Of a DNA stretch of 64,000 nucleotides, positions 32,936 through 46,339 are shown one piece after another. A program made the translations under genes and the position numbers. The stretch spans positions 169,978 to 233,977 of the forward strand of contig CACRXP010000565.1 of NCBI GenBank assembly GCA_902702965.1, read 5' to 3'. Each line of letters starts with the position of its first letter. Position 1 is the first letter of the stretch. Under the pieces are notes generated by a model. It was not told where the DNA came from. It searched no databases and was given only the letters and a program-made list of their open reading frames with translations. The DNA is from Spirometra erinaceieuropaei. Its lineage: Eukaryota; Platyhelminthes; Cestoda; Diphyllobothriidea; Diphyllobothriidae.

Positions 32936-33310
32936 AGTTGGTAACCCGGACCCGCATTACATGTGGCTTGGGGGTTTGTTTACTGGGGTTATTTTGCGGG
33001 GCTCCATAATCACATCTGACACATTTGGCTTCCGTTTTACGTTTGAGGTTAGGAGTGGGGTACGGGTAATGGTTTTCGATTTTCCGGTTAGGGTTATGCA
33101 TTTAGGCTTAGGTTTTCGGGTTATGGTTAGGGTTTGAGCGTACGAATATGTTTCATTGTTACGATTAGGCTTCTCAGTTACGGCTATGTCTAAGGGCTAC
33201 GCTTACGTTCACGATTTCGGCTAGGGCTAGGGTTATGGTTGGGATTAGGGTTAAGGTCGCCGTTCGCTTCCCATTCCGGGCAACCAACTGCGATCTAGCC
33301 GGACGAACAT
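32914..33310. repeat. Telomere-like degenerate GGTTAG block between inverted repeats
   Basis: Left repeat 32914-32945 and right repeat about 33277-33308 are reverse complements sharing CAACTGCGATCTAGCCG. Between them, about 33045-33125 and 33215-33257 are full of GGTTAGGG-like units on the plus strand (GGTTAGGGTTATG, GGCTAGGGCTAGGGTTATGG, GGGATTAGGGTTAAGG). TTAGGG is the usual metazoan telomere repeat. The block lies against the 5' end of the zinc-finger LINE and the left repeat overlaps its first codons. Confidence 0.65.
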
Positions 33311-34415
33311 TCTAGGCTGCCAGAGTGAGCGGACCCACCCTACCAAGCTGGCGTGTTGGGCGGCGTGGAGGAGGAGGGGGAAGAGAGAGTGTGTGTTGTC
33401 TTGATTTTGGTTGTTTCGACCGTGAGCTTTTCGTCTGAGGCCACGGTCATCCTGCTGACGGCGTGCATCCTCAGCATATGCTCAGGACACCTTTTCTAGC
33501 CACTTTCTCAGGGGGGCGAGCAGTACTCTACCTAAATAGGGCTGCTCTGTTGTCCCGGACGGCTGCCGAACTCTACTTTGGGTCACTGCATTTGTTTGGT
33601 GGAAGATCGACCCGAGTTAACTCTGGTCTGCCTACGACATTGCGTACGGCTTGGGGTGGGCGAGAGGAGGGGAAGTGGGGGAACGGTAGAGAACTTTCCC
33701 GTCCCTCAATAGGCTAACTGGTGGCTGAAATACAATCGGTGAATAGACGAATTCAATAGGGCGGCCGTTAACATACAGTGAGAAGGAACAGGAAGAAGCA
33801 GACAAAAAACAAGTAGACAAGAACAACAAAAAGCGAAGGGAACAGAGGAAATCAAACAGAGCGCCATTTGGCTTTCAACAAGGACAAACACAAACATGAA
33901 GACAGAGAGCAAACAAATCAGAACAAGCGAAAGCACAGACAACATAGCAATGTTCTTTTACCTGGGGGGGGGGGGGCTCACTCACCTCGTGGCCTGCTAC
34001 GGTGTTCCAGACGGAACCTCATCTGGTAGATGTCGATGCGATAACCCATCCGGCCATCAGAGTCGAGACTACTGTATGCGGAAATGCACACATGCATACC
34101 CTCACCTGGTTTAGCTTGCCGGTCGAGGCAGTTACCAGGGTGTGGCCGCTAGGCTGATCCTAGTTCGGGGAACCAAATGTGAGAGTTGGGTGTCAGTTAA
34201 TTGACGCTAGGCGTGGTCAACACCTGAAACCAAGTGAGCGACCTGCTACGACTGTCATGCGGATTCTCAACTGGACATCCCCACACCCCTAATGATGCTC
34301 ATGTCAGTGAGACGAAGAAGAAATGTACTTTAGGACAGTATGTCTTAAAATATCATGCAAATGAAACTGTGAATGTGGAAAAAAAAGTAACGGCGAAGGG
34401 TTCCGAAACCACAGT
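33311..34415. other. GC-richer stretch, no supported gene
   Basis: It holds a 13-base G run at 33964-33976 and sequence at 33980-34230 that looks like a repeat consensus (GC-rich, no frame), but a second copy is not present in this window. No exon was recognised. Confidence 0.35.
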
Positions 34416-35330
34416 GTGGCAAAACGCAGCGCGGTTGTCGAACTGGATGCAGATATCTTTGGTAAGGCATTCGGAGCATCTGTGTGGCCACACCTGGAAC
34501 ATGCGACAAACGACTGTGCTGTAGATCTTGAGTGCGATGCCACCATGTATGGGGATGATATAAAGATCCGGAAAACAATCAGCTGTGCGGAAGACTCGCA
34601 GAAACTACAGGAAGAAGTTGATAAGTTGGCTGCATGGTCAAGAAAGTGGCTTCTAGCGTCTAATGTATCCAAATGCGCCTAGAATCTGGTCAGAGACGCT
34701 TCACAACACACCCGTACACCGTAAATGGGGTCCCACTAAAAGAAGTGGACACGCACAAAGACTAGAGTGTCTGGACAAGTTCAAACTTGCTGCCCCCCGT
34801 GCACTGCAAATGAGCCGTCCAAAAGGCAACCAGCATCATGCACTGGATTGGGCGTGCCTTCACAATCTTTACTCCCGGCCTCTTCTCACAGATATTCAGT
34901 ACGTTCGTCAGACCGCATTTGGAATACGGAATGCCAGCATTGACGCACTGAAGGAAGAAAGACAGTCATACCATAGAGCAAAGGCAACGACAGACCACAA
35001 AACTGATGGACGGTATCAGGACTCCATCATATCCAGAAAGACTGATCCAGCTTAACCTATCCCCCCTATTCTATAGACACATAACGTGTTACCTGTCATG
35101 GACATTCCGCATTATCAACAGGCATGAATGTTCGCTCCAGCTTGAAGACTTCTTCGAATTCACGACCGTGAGTCACCTGCGCGATCATCCGTAAAAAGTC
35201 AAGCGGGAGCGTATACGCCTAGATTATCGGCAGTTTTCATTCGGTCAGCGTGTTTTTTGTTCGTGGAACTCACTTCCAAGTGAAAAGTGACATCTGATAC
35301 AATGGTTTAATTCAAAAGGCATCTGGAACG
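34416..35330 (+). mobile_element. CR1/Jockey-like LINE remnant (RT C-terminal part)
   Basis: Plus-strand frames: ATMYGDDIKIRKTISCAEDS (RT motif C, YGDD intact), LQEEVDKLAAWSRKWLLASN, VSKCA, then frame-shifted thumb sequence, YPERLIQLNLSPLFYRH, TFRIINRHECSLQLEDFFEF and, after a stop, LDYRQFSFGQRV and WNSLPSEK. These match the order in the 14.8-15.5 kb remnant (LFPLSYRQ, DFFEF, FSFSDRV, WNELP), so both belong to related LINEs. The endonuclease and most of RT are missing; at least three frame breaks and stops occur. Confidence 0.8.
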
Positions 35331-37689
35331 TTTGATTTTTGATGAACGACGACTCTCACTTCAGGACTATCTACGGCTAGCCATAAATTTTATTCTCTGA
35401 TTACATCCCTACGCAACGCATCCCTGCACGTTTCATGAGATTTTCTCCCGTTAACTACGCAAATGACTGCACTTTGTGCTGATTGTATATACATTAAATA
35501 TTCTATGTGTATATGGAAAGGACCGTCTGCCGCACCCTTCGCACTTCCACACTGTAAAACGTTTTCCGTAAACAAATATGTTACTGACAATGTTTTAATA
35601 GAATGTGCATTTAACATTCATATTGCATTACCGTTTACAATAGTGTCAGCAAGGGCATTGATATTACCCTAAAATATGCTCCCATACTGCAAGTCTGGCG
35701 GTCGGGGCTTAGAAAAGACATCGATATTCCTTAAGGTGTACAACGACGTGTTAAAAGCTTATTACGGACCTCAAAAATTTGACGTACAGTCAGCGCCCGT
35801 CGCCTTAAATCACTACCACATCCACAATAGACAAGACATAGGTGGCCTTACATCAGGGTTTCAGTTGTTGCGGGGCTTTCATCTTGATATGGAAGGTGAA
35901 AATCTACTCGAACTGGCGCCAAAAACGAATATTTGGCGTCACTATTGACAATTTAAAGAGGAGCTGTGCCTCGTTAATCAAAGTTCCTTCTTTTTCTCAC
36001 AAGAAGTCATTCGATAGTTTTAATTCCTTGCGGGTGTGTGTTGTAAATTCTGCCATGTGAGTATGCTTAAGAGACCTCTGGGTGTTCGCCAGTTAACGGT
36101 CAGCCGGAACTCTCCAAACACCATTAATAAGCCTGTTATAGCTACCAAAATACTGCTACTTGTCTTCAATAATCCATTTTGTGTACAGTAACTTTAACAC
36201 CACAGGCCTCGTTGCGGGCAATTGCAGTGAATATGTTGTTACCTGTTAGGTAGAACACTCACCAGATTTTAACACCCCTGTTTCAAAATGATTTTATACC
36301 GTTGCATTTTAACTGCACTTCATGCAGGCTTGAATGTCTTCTATGGAGTATACAAGGGCTGGCGAGATTTGGTCCTGCAGCCCCATTTGAGTGATATCAT
36401 ATGGTTAGCTTTACAAAAAATTTTGGTAGATGCAAATACGCCGACTTCACAAATATCAAGTATTTGCATCTTCCTTACCATTTTAATCCAGCGAGTGACT
36501 GTGCCACAGAGGAAAGAGTGCTTATACGCCAGCCTCAGTTACGGCAGTTATCGGAGTAAGGATCGGGTTAAGGCCCCGAACATCTGTGGCATGCAAACAA
36601 TACCTACTTATTGAGGTGGATTTAGGTTCGACACGATTATTTCGGTTAGGTGTTTCCTCGTACAAGTTTGGGTCGTCTGTCGTAGACGGTCTGGTGCAGT
36701 ATCTACAATGACCACAGCTCGGAGAGTTGAGAAGTGATCGTTGCAGACACTTAAAGTTTATTTTTTAATTGTCCTGCTTAATTTTTGGTTGCTACATGTC
36801 AATGCTTTAAACATTTTCTGACCGAAAAACAAATTTACTAATTATCTATACTTATTTAGCCATTCCTCTATGCATACATAGGCTCCGCCCGTAAGATCCC
36901 TATTACGACATTGCCCGTAAAACAGGCACCTTTGGCTGGTCGTGTGTGTGTGTGTGTGTTTGGGGGCCTTCTCCCGATCGTTGCCGTTATTCGGTTCACA
37001 CGCGCTTCCCTCCGCGTGGTCCGAGCCCTGCCTGCGCTCTCTTCATTATCCTTATCCAGTGAATGGCCAAGTAGACTTGCTAAGGAAACTGTTCGGACGG
37101 TGTGGAACTCCGTCGGTTCCACTACAGTGGCCCTGCACTGCGACCTGCCACGCGGTACAATCAGTTGCCTTCCAGTTGTGATCGTGCTCCCCATATCCTC
37201 TTAATTCAGCGAGTGGCTCTGTCGGGGAGGGGGGTGTATCATCATGCGCTCTAGACTCTGCCCTCCCCCCCAAGAAAAATTCCTGCTGGCGCAGCCATGT
37301 ACTCCCGCGTAAGCAAAACACCACGATTGACGCTCGCCCGAACGGACGCTTCCTCTGACACGAGCTAACAGTCAACTCACGGTAACTTTTCCTGTGTACA
37401 GAATAAACCTGTTCTCACAGTTACTTGACTTCTGACATTGGATGAAACGAAATTATTCTGTGTGGTTATAGTTGACCTTACCCCCTTGACCGCCACAGTA
37501 GCTTTAACACTCAACACCAACGCGCCAGACATATAACTTAATTACTCCACCTTCAAACGACATCGGTTAATCATGGTCAGCAGACCTACCAGCCAGCAAA
37601 TAACCAGCATTCACGCTTACGACCTCCCAACCGTCTACTCCAGCCGCATTAAGCTGCGGCTACGCACAGTAGAATACCTCTTCGCCATC
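35331..37689. other. No supported gene; possible LTR material near 37.2-37.45 kb
   Basis: 35.3-36.85 kb is AT-rich and featureless. 36.87-37.4 kb is GC-richer and ends with a GAATAAACC signal and CTCACAGTTA near 37400-37425, which could be the end of a degenerate 5' LTR of the Gypsy remnant that follows. No matching copy was found at its 3' side, so the boundary is unproven. Confidence 0.3.
36941..36959. repeat. (GT)n microsatellite
   Basis: About nine GT units. Confidence 0.9.
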
Positions 37690-38899
37690 AACTAGATTAG
37701 AAGGGAGGATACAAAATTTCACAAAGTTGTGGCAGCATTGCCAATGAAGATTGTCGCGGAATTTCGCGATATTATAGATTGTCCGCTCACAGATGCCCGA
37801 TATACTGCTCTAACTGAGACTCCCATCTACCGCATCTTCTGCTGCCTTTAATTTCCAAGGAAGATTTTGGGGATTAGAAGCGTACGCAGCTTCATTGGCG
37901 CCGGAGCAGCTAGTAGATGGATAAAATCTCGATAACACAATGTTCATACAGCCTCTCATTCAACGGCTACTGCCATCTGTGCAAGCTACGATTACACCCA
38001 ACATCCCTTCCTCGTCTGCCCAGATGCTCGTGGAAGCCGCTGACTCGATTACTACAAGCCGCTTGTTACAGTCAATGCTGCTAGTTGTGAAAGAGCTGTG
38101 CCAACTGCGCCTACAACGGATGATGGCATGAAACGTCTACACAGCCTTACACTCAAAAAGTCCCCAATTAGTGCTTCTCGTATACCTGACTGTCTATGTC
38201 ATTCCATTAATCGCCTGTCGAGTTCTCTCCCTGCAGCGTCAAGTCCGCACACGTCTGACGATTTCTGCTGATACCACCACATTGCTGGGTTCAATGCACA
38301 CCACTGCCGATCCCCATGTCATTACGAGAAATAATTGTCGGAAAAATCACCTGTCGGTCAGTGGTGGCGGGGAACTTGGTCGATCCGACCTCCGCAAGTC
38401 GTCTACTCCATATCTTCGATAGCTGTTCCTACCGTTGTTCCCTAGTTGCCACTGATGTTGAAATCAGTCCAATTCCACTCTCTCCGACCGACTGTTAGTC
38501 ATTCAAATCGCCATTTTTGACCAGGCAGCTAATAGTATGTTCATTAAAACATTCGTCCAACGCACCCTATCTTTAGACCTTGATTTATAACGCTACTTTC
38601 GATCCATATTCACTATTACTGACATTCATACCATTACTCCTACTGCTGATTTGATATTGCTTTGTGGGCTCCTTGTTGATATCAAGTCTCATGAGCGATT
38701 TTATCCAATGATATCCTTGTATTCTAATTGTTTAACTCGCATCACTCACCCCCTACTCCATGCATATCAACCATCACTTCTTCCATTTCCTTACATCTTC
38801 TATCGGAATTTATTGCCATCACCAGGCCCTAACAGACGGACCAAACTATTTAATATTCCGTTGTGCATTATATTCTGGCCACGGGACCACTCCTCTTTA

Positions 38900-39420
38900 G
38901 ACGCCTTCTTCGATTATCCGCCGACAAGTTGGAAATTGTCAAAGCTGAATTCAGCCAAATGATGAAGCTCAGTTGCTTAATAACGCATGCCAAAAACGGC
39001 AATTAGGACTTCCAAGTCCTTTCGAGTGCGCCAGAATGCATTCTAGCCTCCGTAACCGCGTAAATTCTCCAATGTCTCATTAACGAAGTCCTCCGCGACT
39101 TACCTTCCGTTTGTGTCTATGCCGATGATCTTCCATTTGCAAGGCCCAGTGAAGATCAGCACCTGCTACACCTATGTCACAGTTCTGAGCAATTGAGCCG
39201 ATTTGACGTTGTAATCAACGTCTCTAAGTGCGCTTTCGGCGTCTCCTCGCTCCTTTTCTCAGAACACCACTTGCATACTTTCGACTGTCTTCCCACAGAC
39301 GCCAATGTTTCACTTATTCCCGAGTCAGCTACTTCCACTCTCTTCCGACAACTGCACCGGTTTATAGGCCATGGCATTTTTTTTACCAAAGTTTCATCCT
39401 TCAATGCACTCAATTAATGT
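38900..39420 (+). pseudogene. RT remnant of the second Gypsy
   Basis: Pieces of one RT occur in different frames. DKLEIVKAEFSQMMKL matches the pre-RT helix of the first Gypsy ([15 protein letters not shown]). VYADDLPFA holds the catalytic Asp pair. NVSKCAFGVSSLLFSEHH corresponds to NVDKCVFGVDSLDFLSHH in the first element. The palm between about 38950 and 39080 is scrambled or deleted. The parallel motifs show both elements belong to one clade. Confidence 0.75.
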
Positions 39421-40075
39421 TACCGCTAACCAATCTCTTACGGGGCAACAACCGCGGGTTTTCTTTTCTGGACACAGCCGTGAAAGCTTTCCAACATTTT
39501 AAGGGACTCTTAGGGATTCAACTCCTTTTTCTCATCCTCTAACTAATAGCCTACTTTCCATTGTTGCTGACGCCTCCAGTTGCGCCATAGACACAGCCCT
39601 ACAGCAGCAGACACCAACGGACTAGCCTTCTACTCTGCCAGCTTGACACTTCCCGCCCTACTCAGACTCGTTACTGTACTTTGTGAAGAGAACTACTTAC
39701 CATGTATCTCGCTATCAAGAATTTCCAAAAAATACGTTGAAGGCAGAGATTTTCGTGTTTAGGCTGCCCATAAACCAACCATTTATGTCTTCCCCATTCC
39801 CTCTGCCACGTATTCATCCCGTGAGACGCATCATATCGGCGTTATTTCTCACTATGCTACGGGTTTTCGACTTCTTAAAGGCTTCTCTGATCAGGTCGCC
39901 GACCTGCCTATCCTGACCTAGACTTAATGACCTTGCCCGACCTTCCACCGGCTTGAAGCGCACGGCTGAGCTGCAGCAGCAGCAGCACCAGTCGGATTTT
40001 ACTGAATAACTTTGACATAATGGCCTTCAGATCAAGTCAATCCCCTCGTCCACCGCCGGTACAATCTTACGCGAT

Positions 40076-41010
40076 GTGACGCGCGGTTTTTCTCATCCTA
40101 TATCACCAGGCGAGATGCGACGAGACGTTTTCTCCGTGTTACACAGTCTTGCTCATCCTAGCATCCGGGCTACCCAGTGCCTCGTCAGAGAGCATTTCGT
40201 CTGGCTCGGCATGAACACACTCATGTTTGGTCTGCCAGAAAGCCAAAATTGGACGGCGTAACAAAGCCTCAATTGGAACCTTTCCTGAACACGACACGCG
40301 TTTTACACATACGCACATACGCAAGGGCCCAACGTCACTCTCATCCCGAATATAACGGCAGACAACGTTGCCCACGAATTCCTAGAACATTTGATTCCCC
40401 ATTATGGTGTCCCCACAACTATTAACCCTGACCAAAGCCAGCAATTTGAATCTAGATCTCTTATGTCCCTACTGACCTCTTCGGTGGTTTTCGCATACAC
40501 ATAACGATCTACCATCGCTCATCCAACGGTCTAGTTGAGCCTCTCCACCATCAACTCAAAACCTCGCTCCAGGCCTTTTACAAATCCACTCATTTGACGA
40601 GCATCTCCCTTTGCTCATGCTTGGTATTCACACCGCGTTCAAGCCCGACTTGGAGTTCTCCATTTCCAAGCTTGCTTACGGCACTATGCTATGGATTCCC
40701 GGCGGTTTTTTCATCATGCCCTAAAGTTTAGTCGATCTGGGTGCCACCGATTATGTCCAGTGTTTGCGTCAAACCGTGACTAGTCTCCGAGTCATACCTC
40801 CCCGCTTTCCTTCAGATAAGTCATATATTAATCCTAACTTGTTAACATGTTCTTTTGTATGTTTCCACGTAGATAGCGTTCGTAAGCCACTATAAAAGCC
40901 CCAACACGAACCCATTCGAGTACTATGGCTCGCGGGCAAACATTTCGAAATCGTCCGTGTTGATCGCACCAATGTGATCTCAATCGATCGGTTGTAGATG
41001 GGTCATACCG
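40076..41010 (+). pseudogene. Integrase remnant of the second Gypsy
   Basis: HSLAHPSIRATQCLVREHFV keeps the HH part of the zinc module. NPDQSQQFES stands where TDRGSQF with the second catalytic Asp is expected. SSNGLVEPLHHQLK keeps the Glu. The C-terminal part, KHFEIVRVDRTNVISIDRL, matches the fragment at 61474-62177 (minus). Frames change at least four times. Confidence 0.75.
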
Positions 41011-41583
41011 AGCCTCTTATGTTCACATTAACACATAAAATTTCTGCACCCGTTACAGTACTTCCAGTGATTTACCAATTTCCGCTTACATCTGATAACC
41101 ATGTACATCCCCCTACCCGCCAACTCCAACCCCCATATATGCAGTGGGTTGGCGTGTCCATTTCCCCGTTTTTTGCATTATGCCGTGTGTTTGTCCAATT
41201 TACGCCCATTTTTCGCTTGCGAACTACATTCTCCTAGGAAGAGACGTATTGTGATGACATGAAACATGCGTTCCATTTTGGTGTGTCAATAATACTGCTG
41301 TTAAACTTCGCCAGAACTTCAATAATCATTTAATATCAACCTGTATCCTCCGGCTGCTTTTTTCTGCTCATTCTCTTCGCCTTTATATCCGATCACACGT
41401 ATCCTTCAAGCTCACGCATGGAGTGGCTTATCTGCAACAGGGGACACGTTGGATACCATCATTCGTATTAGCTTGGCGGCATATTTGATACAATTATTGC
41501 TTGTTAGTCTGTACTTGGGTTGTTAATCTCCGCAATTCCACCACAGTTGATCCTTGGCGTGATGTTTGTACTTCTACTTCTCC

Positions 41584-41650
41584 CCTTCTTCTTCTTCTTC
41601 TTCTTCTTCTTCTTCTTCTTCTTCTTCTTCTTCCTCTTCCTCTTCTTATT
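41584..41650. repeat. (TTC)n microsatellite
   Basis: About twenty TTC/CTT units with a few interruptions at the right end. The poly-Ser, poly-Leu and poly-Arg open frames across it are artefacts of the repeat. Confidence 0.95.
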
Positions 41651-41759
41651 CTCAATCTTCTTCTGAACTTCTTACTGGAACTCGCCCATTTGATCCTGTC
41701 TTTAGTCAGGCATCGTGCTACGGACACTCGGATAATTATGATTCATCTTAATTTTTAGA

Positions 41760-44700
41760 CACTGTATATGGATGGTTAATATTTTTTCGAGCATCCGAAC
41801 AGCTGTATTTGAAGAAAGCCGAGTTACCTTATCCGTAAAATGCTTTAGACCCAAAATCAAAGAATTCTTTATTTTAACTTTTTAACATACTTACTCACAG
41901 CAATGAACCGTTCCACCAGACGCTCCCATTTAATCGGATATAGTTTGACACTGGGTAGCCGAGACCTTTTTCGGCTGAAGGGGAGAAATGTAACAACCAA
42001 ACTGGGGTAAATTTCCATTTGAAGACATTGCATACTTTTGAATGGCAATATGGGCTGGAAGTAATGTAACGTCATGCTCTGCACTTTGACTTCTCCTTAC
42101 TAGCAGAGGAGGAACCAAAGGGTAAGGCAATTGTTTTATCTTGATAGTTGGAGCAAAACAAAGAGTCTGACTAAAATCCTCAAGTCGTTCTTTTGTTTCA
42201 ACCGAGCGATTGTCTTTATTGTATGATTAGTTTTGCAAAAGATAAACACTGCACCAACCTCCTTGTTCTATTGTTCTTCGGAAATCGTTTTTCTGCGGCT
42301 ACGTACAAAAGGAAAATATTTCTTAAGCTCACTGATTTTAACAAGCGTTTGATCGTAAAAGTATTTTTTTTTTAATAAATCGTAACAGTTAAGGATCACT
42401 AATGGTCTGTTAACGTTACAGAGTTTTACTGTTGAATTCTCATTCTGGAGTGCCCTCTTTGAAGAAGGTGTTCCAATTTCAGCTTTTGGGATTACAAATT
42501 CATTAATATTACGACTTTTACTGAGAACACTTTATCCCCTGACTTCACACACAGGCCACCCGTCCCACCACACTACATACGTTGCTGTGCAACACTTGCC
42601 AGTCATGTGACACAATACGTCAGGAGCAAAATCTGTTAGTAGACGCTACTGATACTGCCCATATACGACAATCAAATATCCCTGTTTATGCTTTATTTCT
42701 GCAACAAGCTTTGCTACGGTCGCATGCTGGGTGAATATCACGTACCCAATAGCAAAAGTGAATAGGTTCCTGCCTTCCTCTTTTTACTATTGCCCTGCAT
42801 TTATGACGGCCAACTTGCTAAGCATGATCGATAGAAATTATATGGGTTTGTTGAATGGGACACTCCCCAAAGTAGGATATTTTACAGGCATCAGGCGGAG
42901 TACAGAATACGTATTACATTTATTCATATGCAGTGTTTCATAGGCTATTCTGGACCTATTAATATTTCAGATCATGAGCCACTTTATCTTGCTTGACATA
43001 AAAATATATGCAGAGAGTAACAAAAAGACAAAAAGGGTAAAATTGGACCGTATATCTGGTAATGTTGTTCATGTAAATTATTAGGATGCCTTGGGGCTGA
43101 GACACTTCTTTTACCTTTTTCTCTTTACCGGCAGTTAGTGGGTTCATAACTTCGACCATGCAATCTTTCTTTATGATGTTAATATTTGTCTGGGTAAAAT
43201 TAATTGCAGTTCTTTAATATCCGCCAGGATTGTTGACAGTTTTAGCAGTCCTTCGACTGGGCTGAAGCCTGCCTAGGATGTCACTTGAAAGGAAAGATAG
43301 CAAAAGTTTCTGCAGCACAAATTCATTCTCGTATTTTGTAGCCCTTTTACATTTTTCAATTTTTTGAAAGGTGGCAGATGGGTAAAAAGGAATATTTTGC
43401 TGCCCCCTGTCACTCCTCGAACTCCGTAAAGGCAATTGGATGAGCACCCAATTAATTACGCTAGATCATCTCCCTGCTGTTTACTCTTCCCTTCTGCGAC
43501 CATTTGGCAATCTTTCTGACCTACCTTCGCTTGTTTGTGATTACACTTGGTAGCAAGAATCGTTTCGATATCTGCAGTCGTGGGAGAGGGATGGAATATC
43601 GAAAACCATTCGTTGAAGGATGAGCCTAAAAAGAATGTCGTGGTTTCGGGGTTCGTTTTGGAAACAGCAAAACCTAGCTATCTTCGCTGATAAGAAATAG
43701 AGGAGAGTAGTGAGGTGACTGAAATGGATGCGGGGGCGTCCAAGTATCAAAATATGGCACTGGCAAGTGAAGTTTTTTTCTCTCATTTGCACCCGGCAGG
43801 TGGCGATCCTTCTCAGTTCGTTGCGCTGTGTTCGCTCCCCATATGCCCTCTTTTGTAGCGACGGCGACGAAAAGGGTCAAGGTGCGGCGCGGGCCTTTGT
43901 TGTTTATATCAACTGGAATGACCGTCCGAAGGCCGGCTGGCATGTACGCACCAGCGTGCGAGGTTGCAACATATTGCCACTTCCCACCCCAACTGCGTTT
44001 GCGGGAGGGATACAGAGAGAGAGTACGAGGTCGGCCGTGATAGTTCGGGGGTGGGTTTGGGCTTTTCGAACCTGTTATAAAATTTTAAAACAGTTTGAAA
44101 TACATAGGATAGAACAAAAACATTGCTTAAGCCTAGAGTGCTTTGATAGCGAGCATTTGCCCTGGTAACGCTTGCGCAGTCTCTGCTCACATGAGATGCA
44201 CTGATTTGATGTGAAGTATCCTCATTGTAATCGATTATGTTTGCTCTGATTTGCCATAAAAACTCGCAGTTTCCATTTTAGGAGCGATCTACTGGAGATG
44301 TGCGTGGAAACTGTAGACAGACTTGAAGCATTGGATGGGTGAAGAACTGAGGTTGCAACGCGCACCTCAGAAACATAGACACTTTTTTTAAAAAATTAGT
44401 AGATGACGAAACTTATTTTCTTCGGACTGGCAGGTTTAAAGAGACTCGCACTCGTTACTTGTTGGAGTTTGAATATCCAGGGCTTAGAAATAATGTGATT
44501 TGTACCATTCTAAATGTAGTGAAGCAAAAACAAAGATCCCTGAAGTTTTTGTTGAGTGCCATAGCGACCGACTGAAAGTGAAGGGTAGGTAGGCAAAGTT
44601 CTTGACAAACAGCTTTCTCACTTGTTTTCGGTGCTTAAAATCGCTGTTGGAATGAGTTTTCTCAGCTTTTTTTATCTTATTAATCCGGCTCGAGGGCACT

Positions 44701-46339
44701 TCTCAGTATTGTATATAAACTGTATATCTGTTGTTTAACGTCTATGAATTAATGAAAGTTAACTAGTTTATGCAACTAACCGTTTTTAATCATACAATTG
44801 TTATGAACATTGTCTGTTGATATAAGTTTTCCATAAAGAAATGATGCGGAAATCATTTCAATATCACAAATTCTAGCGAAAAAGCTATGTCCTGGAGTCA
44901 CTTTTAATCTACTAACGGAAATCATAAGAAAAGAGTACAAGACGATGATGTTCTCAATAAATAATAACCAAATAATATTTTGATGAATTGATTGGAGTGA
45001 GGGTGTCGAATAAAGAAGGAAACTTAGGATAAGCATTATAAACACATTCTCAACGAATATGATAAAAAATGTGTTAATGTTCGGGTTTCGATAGAATGTA
45101 TCACATAAGCAGTGGTCTGTGCTACTCCTAAAAGTATGAAAGATTCAGTAATTCCCTGGACTTAACAGATCGTATCTACGAATGTCACAAACTTATTGAA
45201 ATTCCGGATGAGGGCTGTTTTGAAGCCCCTCTTTGTTCTTTTATCTTGTTCAAGTAGATTAGGAAAACCCAGTCGTATTGCATCAACACACTTTAGACAC
45301 TGCAACCAAAATCAATAAATTACATTTCGGAGTGAAGAGGAACGGACGGCTTGCCTAAATCTTCCCCCAAAAGCCATTCCAGATACGTAAACTAGTTCTT
45401 ACTTTGCTTTGAAATCGGATAAAAAGAACCAGCTTATCAAAAATATGTCTTCTGCGTGCTATGGAAGGAAAAACAATTTATGGTACCTGTTACAAAAAGG
45501 CCAAACGCCTGAGTCATCATGGGGCCTTGCATGAGCACAAGAGTTAAAAATTTAGGGTACATTTTCTCCCCGGAATCATCGAGAAATCGACAAAATTGGT
45601 GAGATTACTCGACTGCGTGATGCACATATTACAGAAGGCAATAATAAGTACGCACGATCATAGGGATAATGAATCCCCTTGTATCCCCGCACAGAATCAT
45701 ACAAAGAAGTCAAGAATATATGGAACGGTTGAGGTCCCTCTGGGCTGATAATTGAATTCTGTAAAATCTTGTTTAAAATCATTGAGCCTGACAAGATAAA
45801 CTTCTGCCGTCAACAAGAGACTATCATTCAACTTAACGCTTATAATCACGTGTTAAATTCATCAAGTTACCCCAAGTTCAACCGGTGACGAACTTTATAA
45901 TTGTCACGGTCAAGTAAAAGTTCGTTCGAACAAAGGGCTTTGGTATCCCTGGTAAGCCCCAACATAAGAAGCATGAGGAAAGTCTATGTTCTTTTATCAC
46001 TCTGATTTCAGAGAATTCGCTATTTATGAAATTCTTCTTATTACGCACATTATCAGTATTTTATGTACGCATCCCAGGTTTCGATAGCATGGATATTCAA
46101 AGCAGAATCCGAAGTTACAATAATCCTTTGTCGATTAAAAACAACTAAAAATTCAAAAAGTTTTCCCAGGACCCTATGTCGTAAGCATTTCATCAGCAAA
46201 TATTACTGAAGAAAAACAGTATCGTATTTAATTACAAGCATATTCGTAGCGTGCATTCCCCGTAAACCTCCATATTTTCTGTCTAATTTTTTTTATATGC
46301 CAGCAGTGAAGTATTGCTCGAACTCTCAGTTATAAAAAA
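41760..46339. other. No supported gene (4.6 kb)
   Basis: Mostly AT-rich, with a GC-richer patch at 43.73-44.05 kb (open on both strands for up to 146 codons, no recognised domain). I can support no exon, RNA gene or element. Confidence 0.35.

Larger units (their letters stand above)
37690..41250 (+). mobile_element. Second CsRn1-type Gypsy, heavily decayed
   Basis: Plus-strand order: Gag (EDTKFHKVVAALPMKIVAEF near 37700; PSVQATITPNIPSSSAQML near 37970), protease region (GNLVDPTSASRLLHIFDSCS near 38360, with DTGA lost), RT (DKLEIVKAEFSQMMKL near 38925; CVYADDLPFARPSEDQHLL near 39110; NVSKCAFGVSSL near 39220; RQLHRFIG), RNase H (YVEGRDFRV), integrase zinc domain (VLHSLAHPSIRATQCLVREH near 40140), core (EFLEHLIPHYGVP; SSNGLVEPLHHQLK near 40520) and C-terminal part (GKHFEIVRVDRTNVISIDRL near 40950). 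Many stops and frameshifts. A purine-rich stretch near 41236-41247 followed by TGTGATGAC may mark the 3' LTR start. Confidence 0.8.

Noticed and set aside
33980..34230. GC-rich sequence that looks like a repeat consensus
   Set aside because: No second copy in this window and no diagnostic motif; cannot be supported as a repeat here.
37205..37440. 5' LTR of the second Gypsy
   Set aside because: It has a poly-A-like signal but no matching 3' copy and no clear primer site, so it is not called as a feature.
41501..41758. Open frames with poly-Ser, poly-Leu and poly-Arg
   Set aside because: They are translations of the (TTC)n microsatellite in different frames and strands.
43728..44168. 146-codon plus-strand ORF in a GC-rich patch
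   Set aside because: Three frames are open at once because of GC content; no domain seen.
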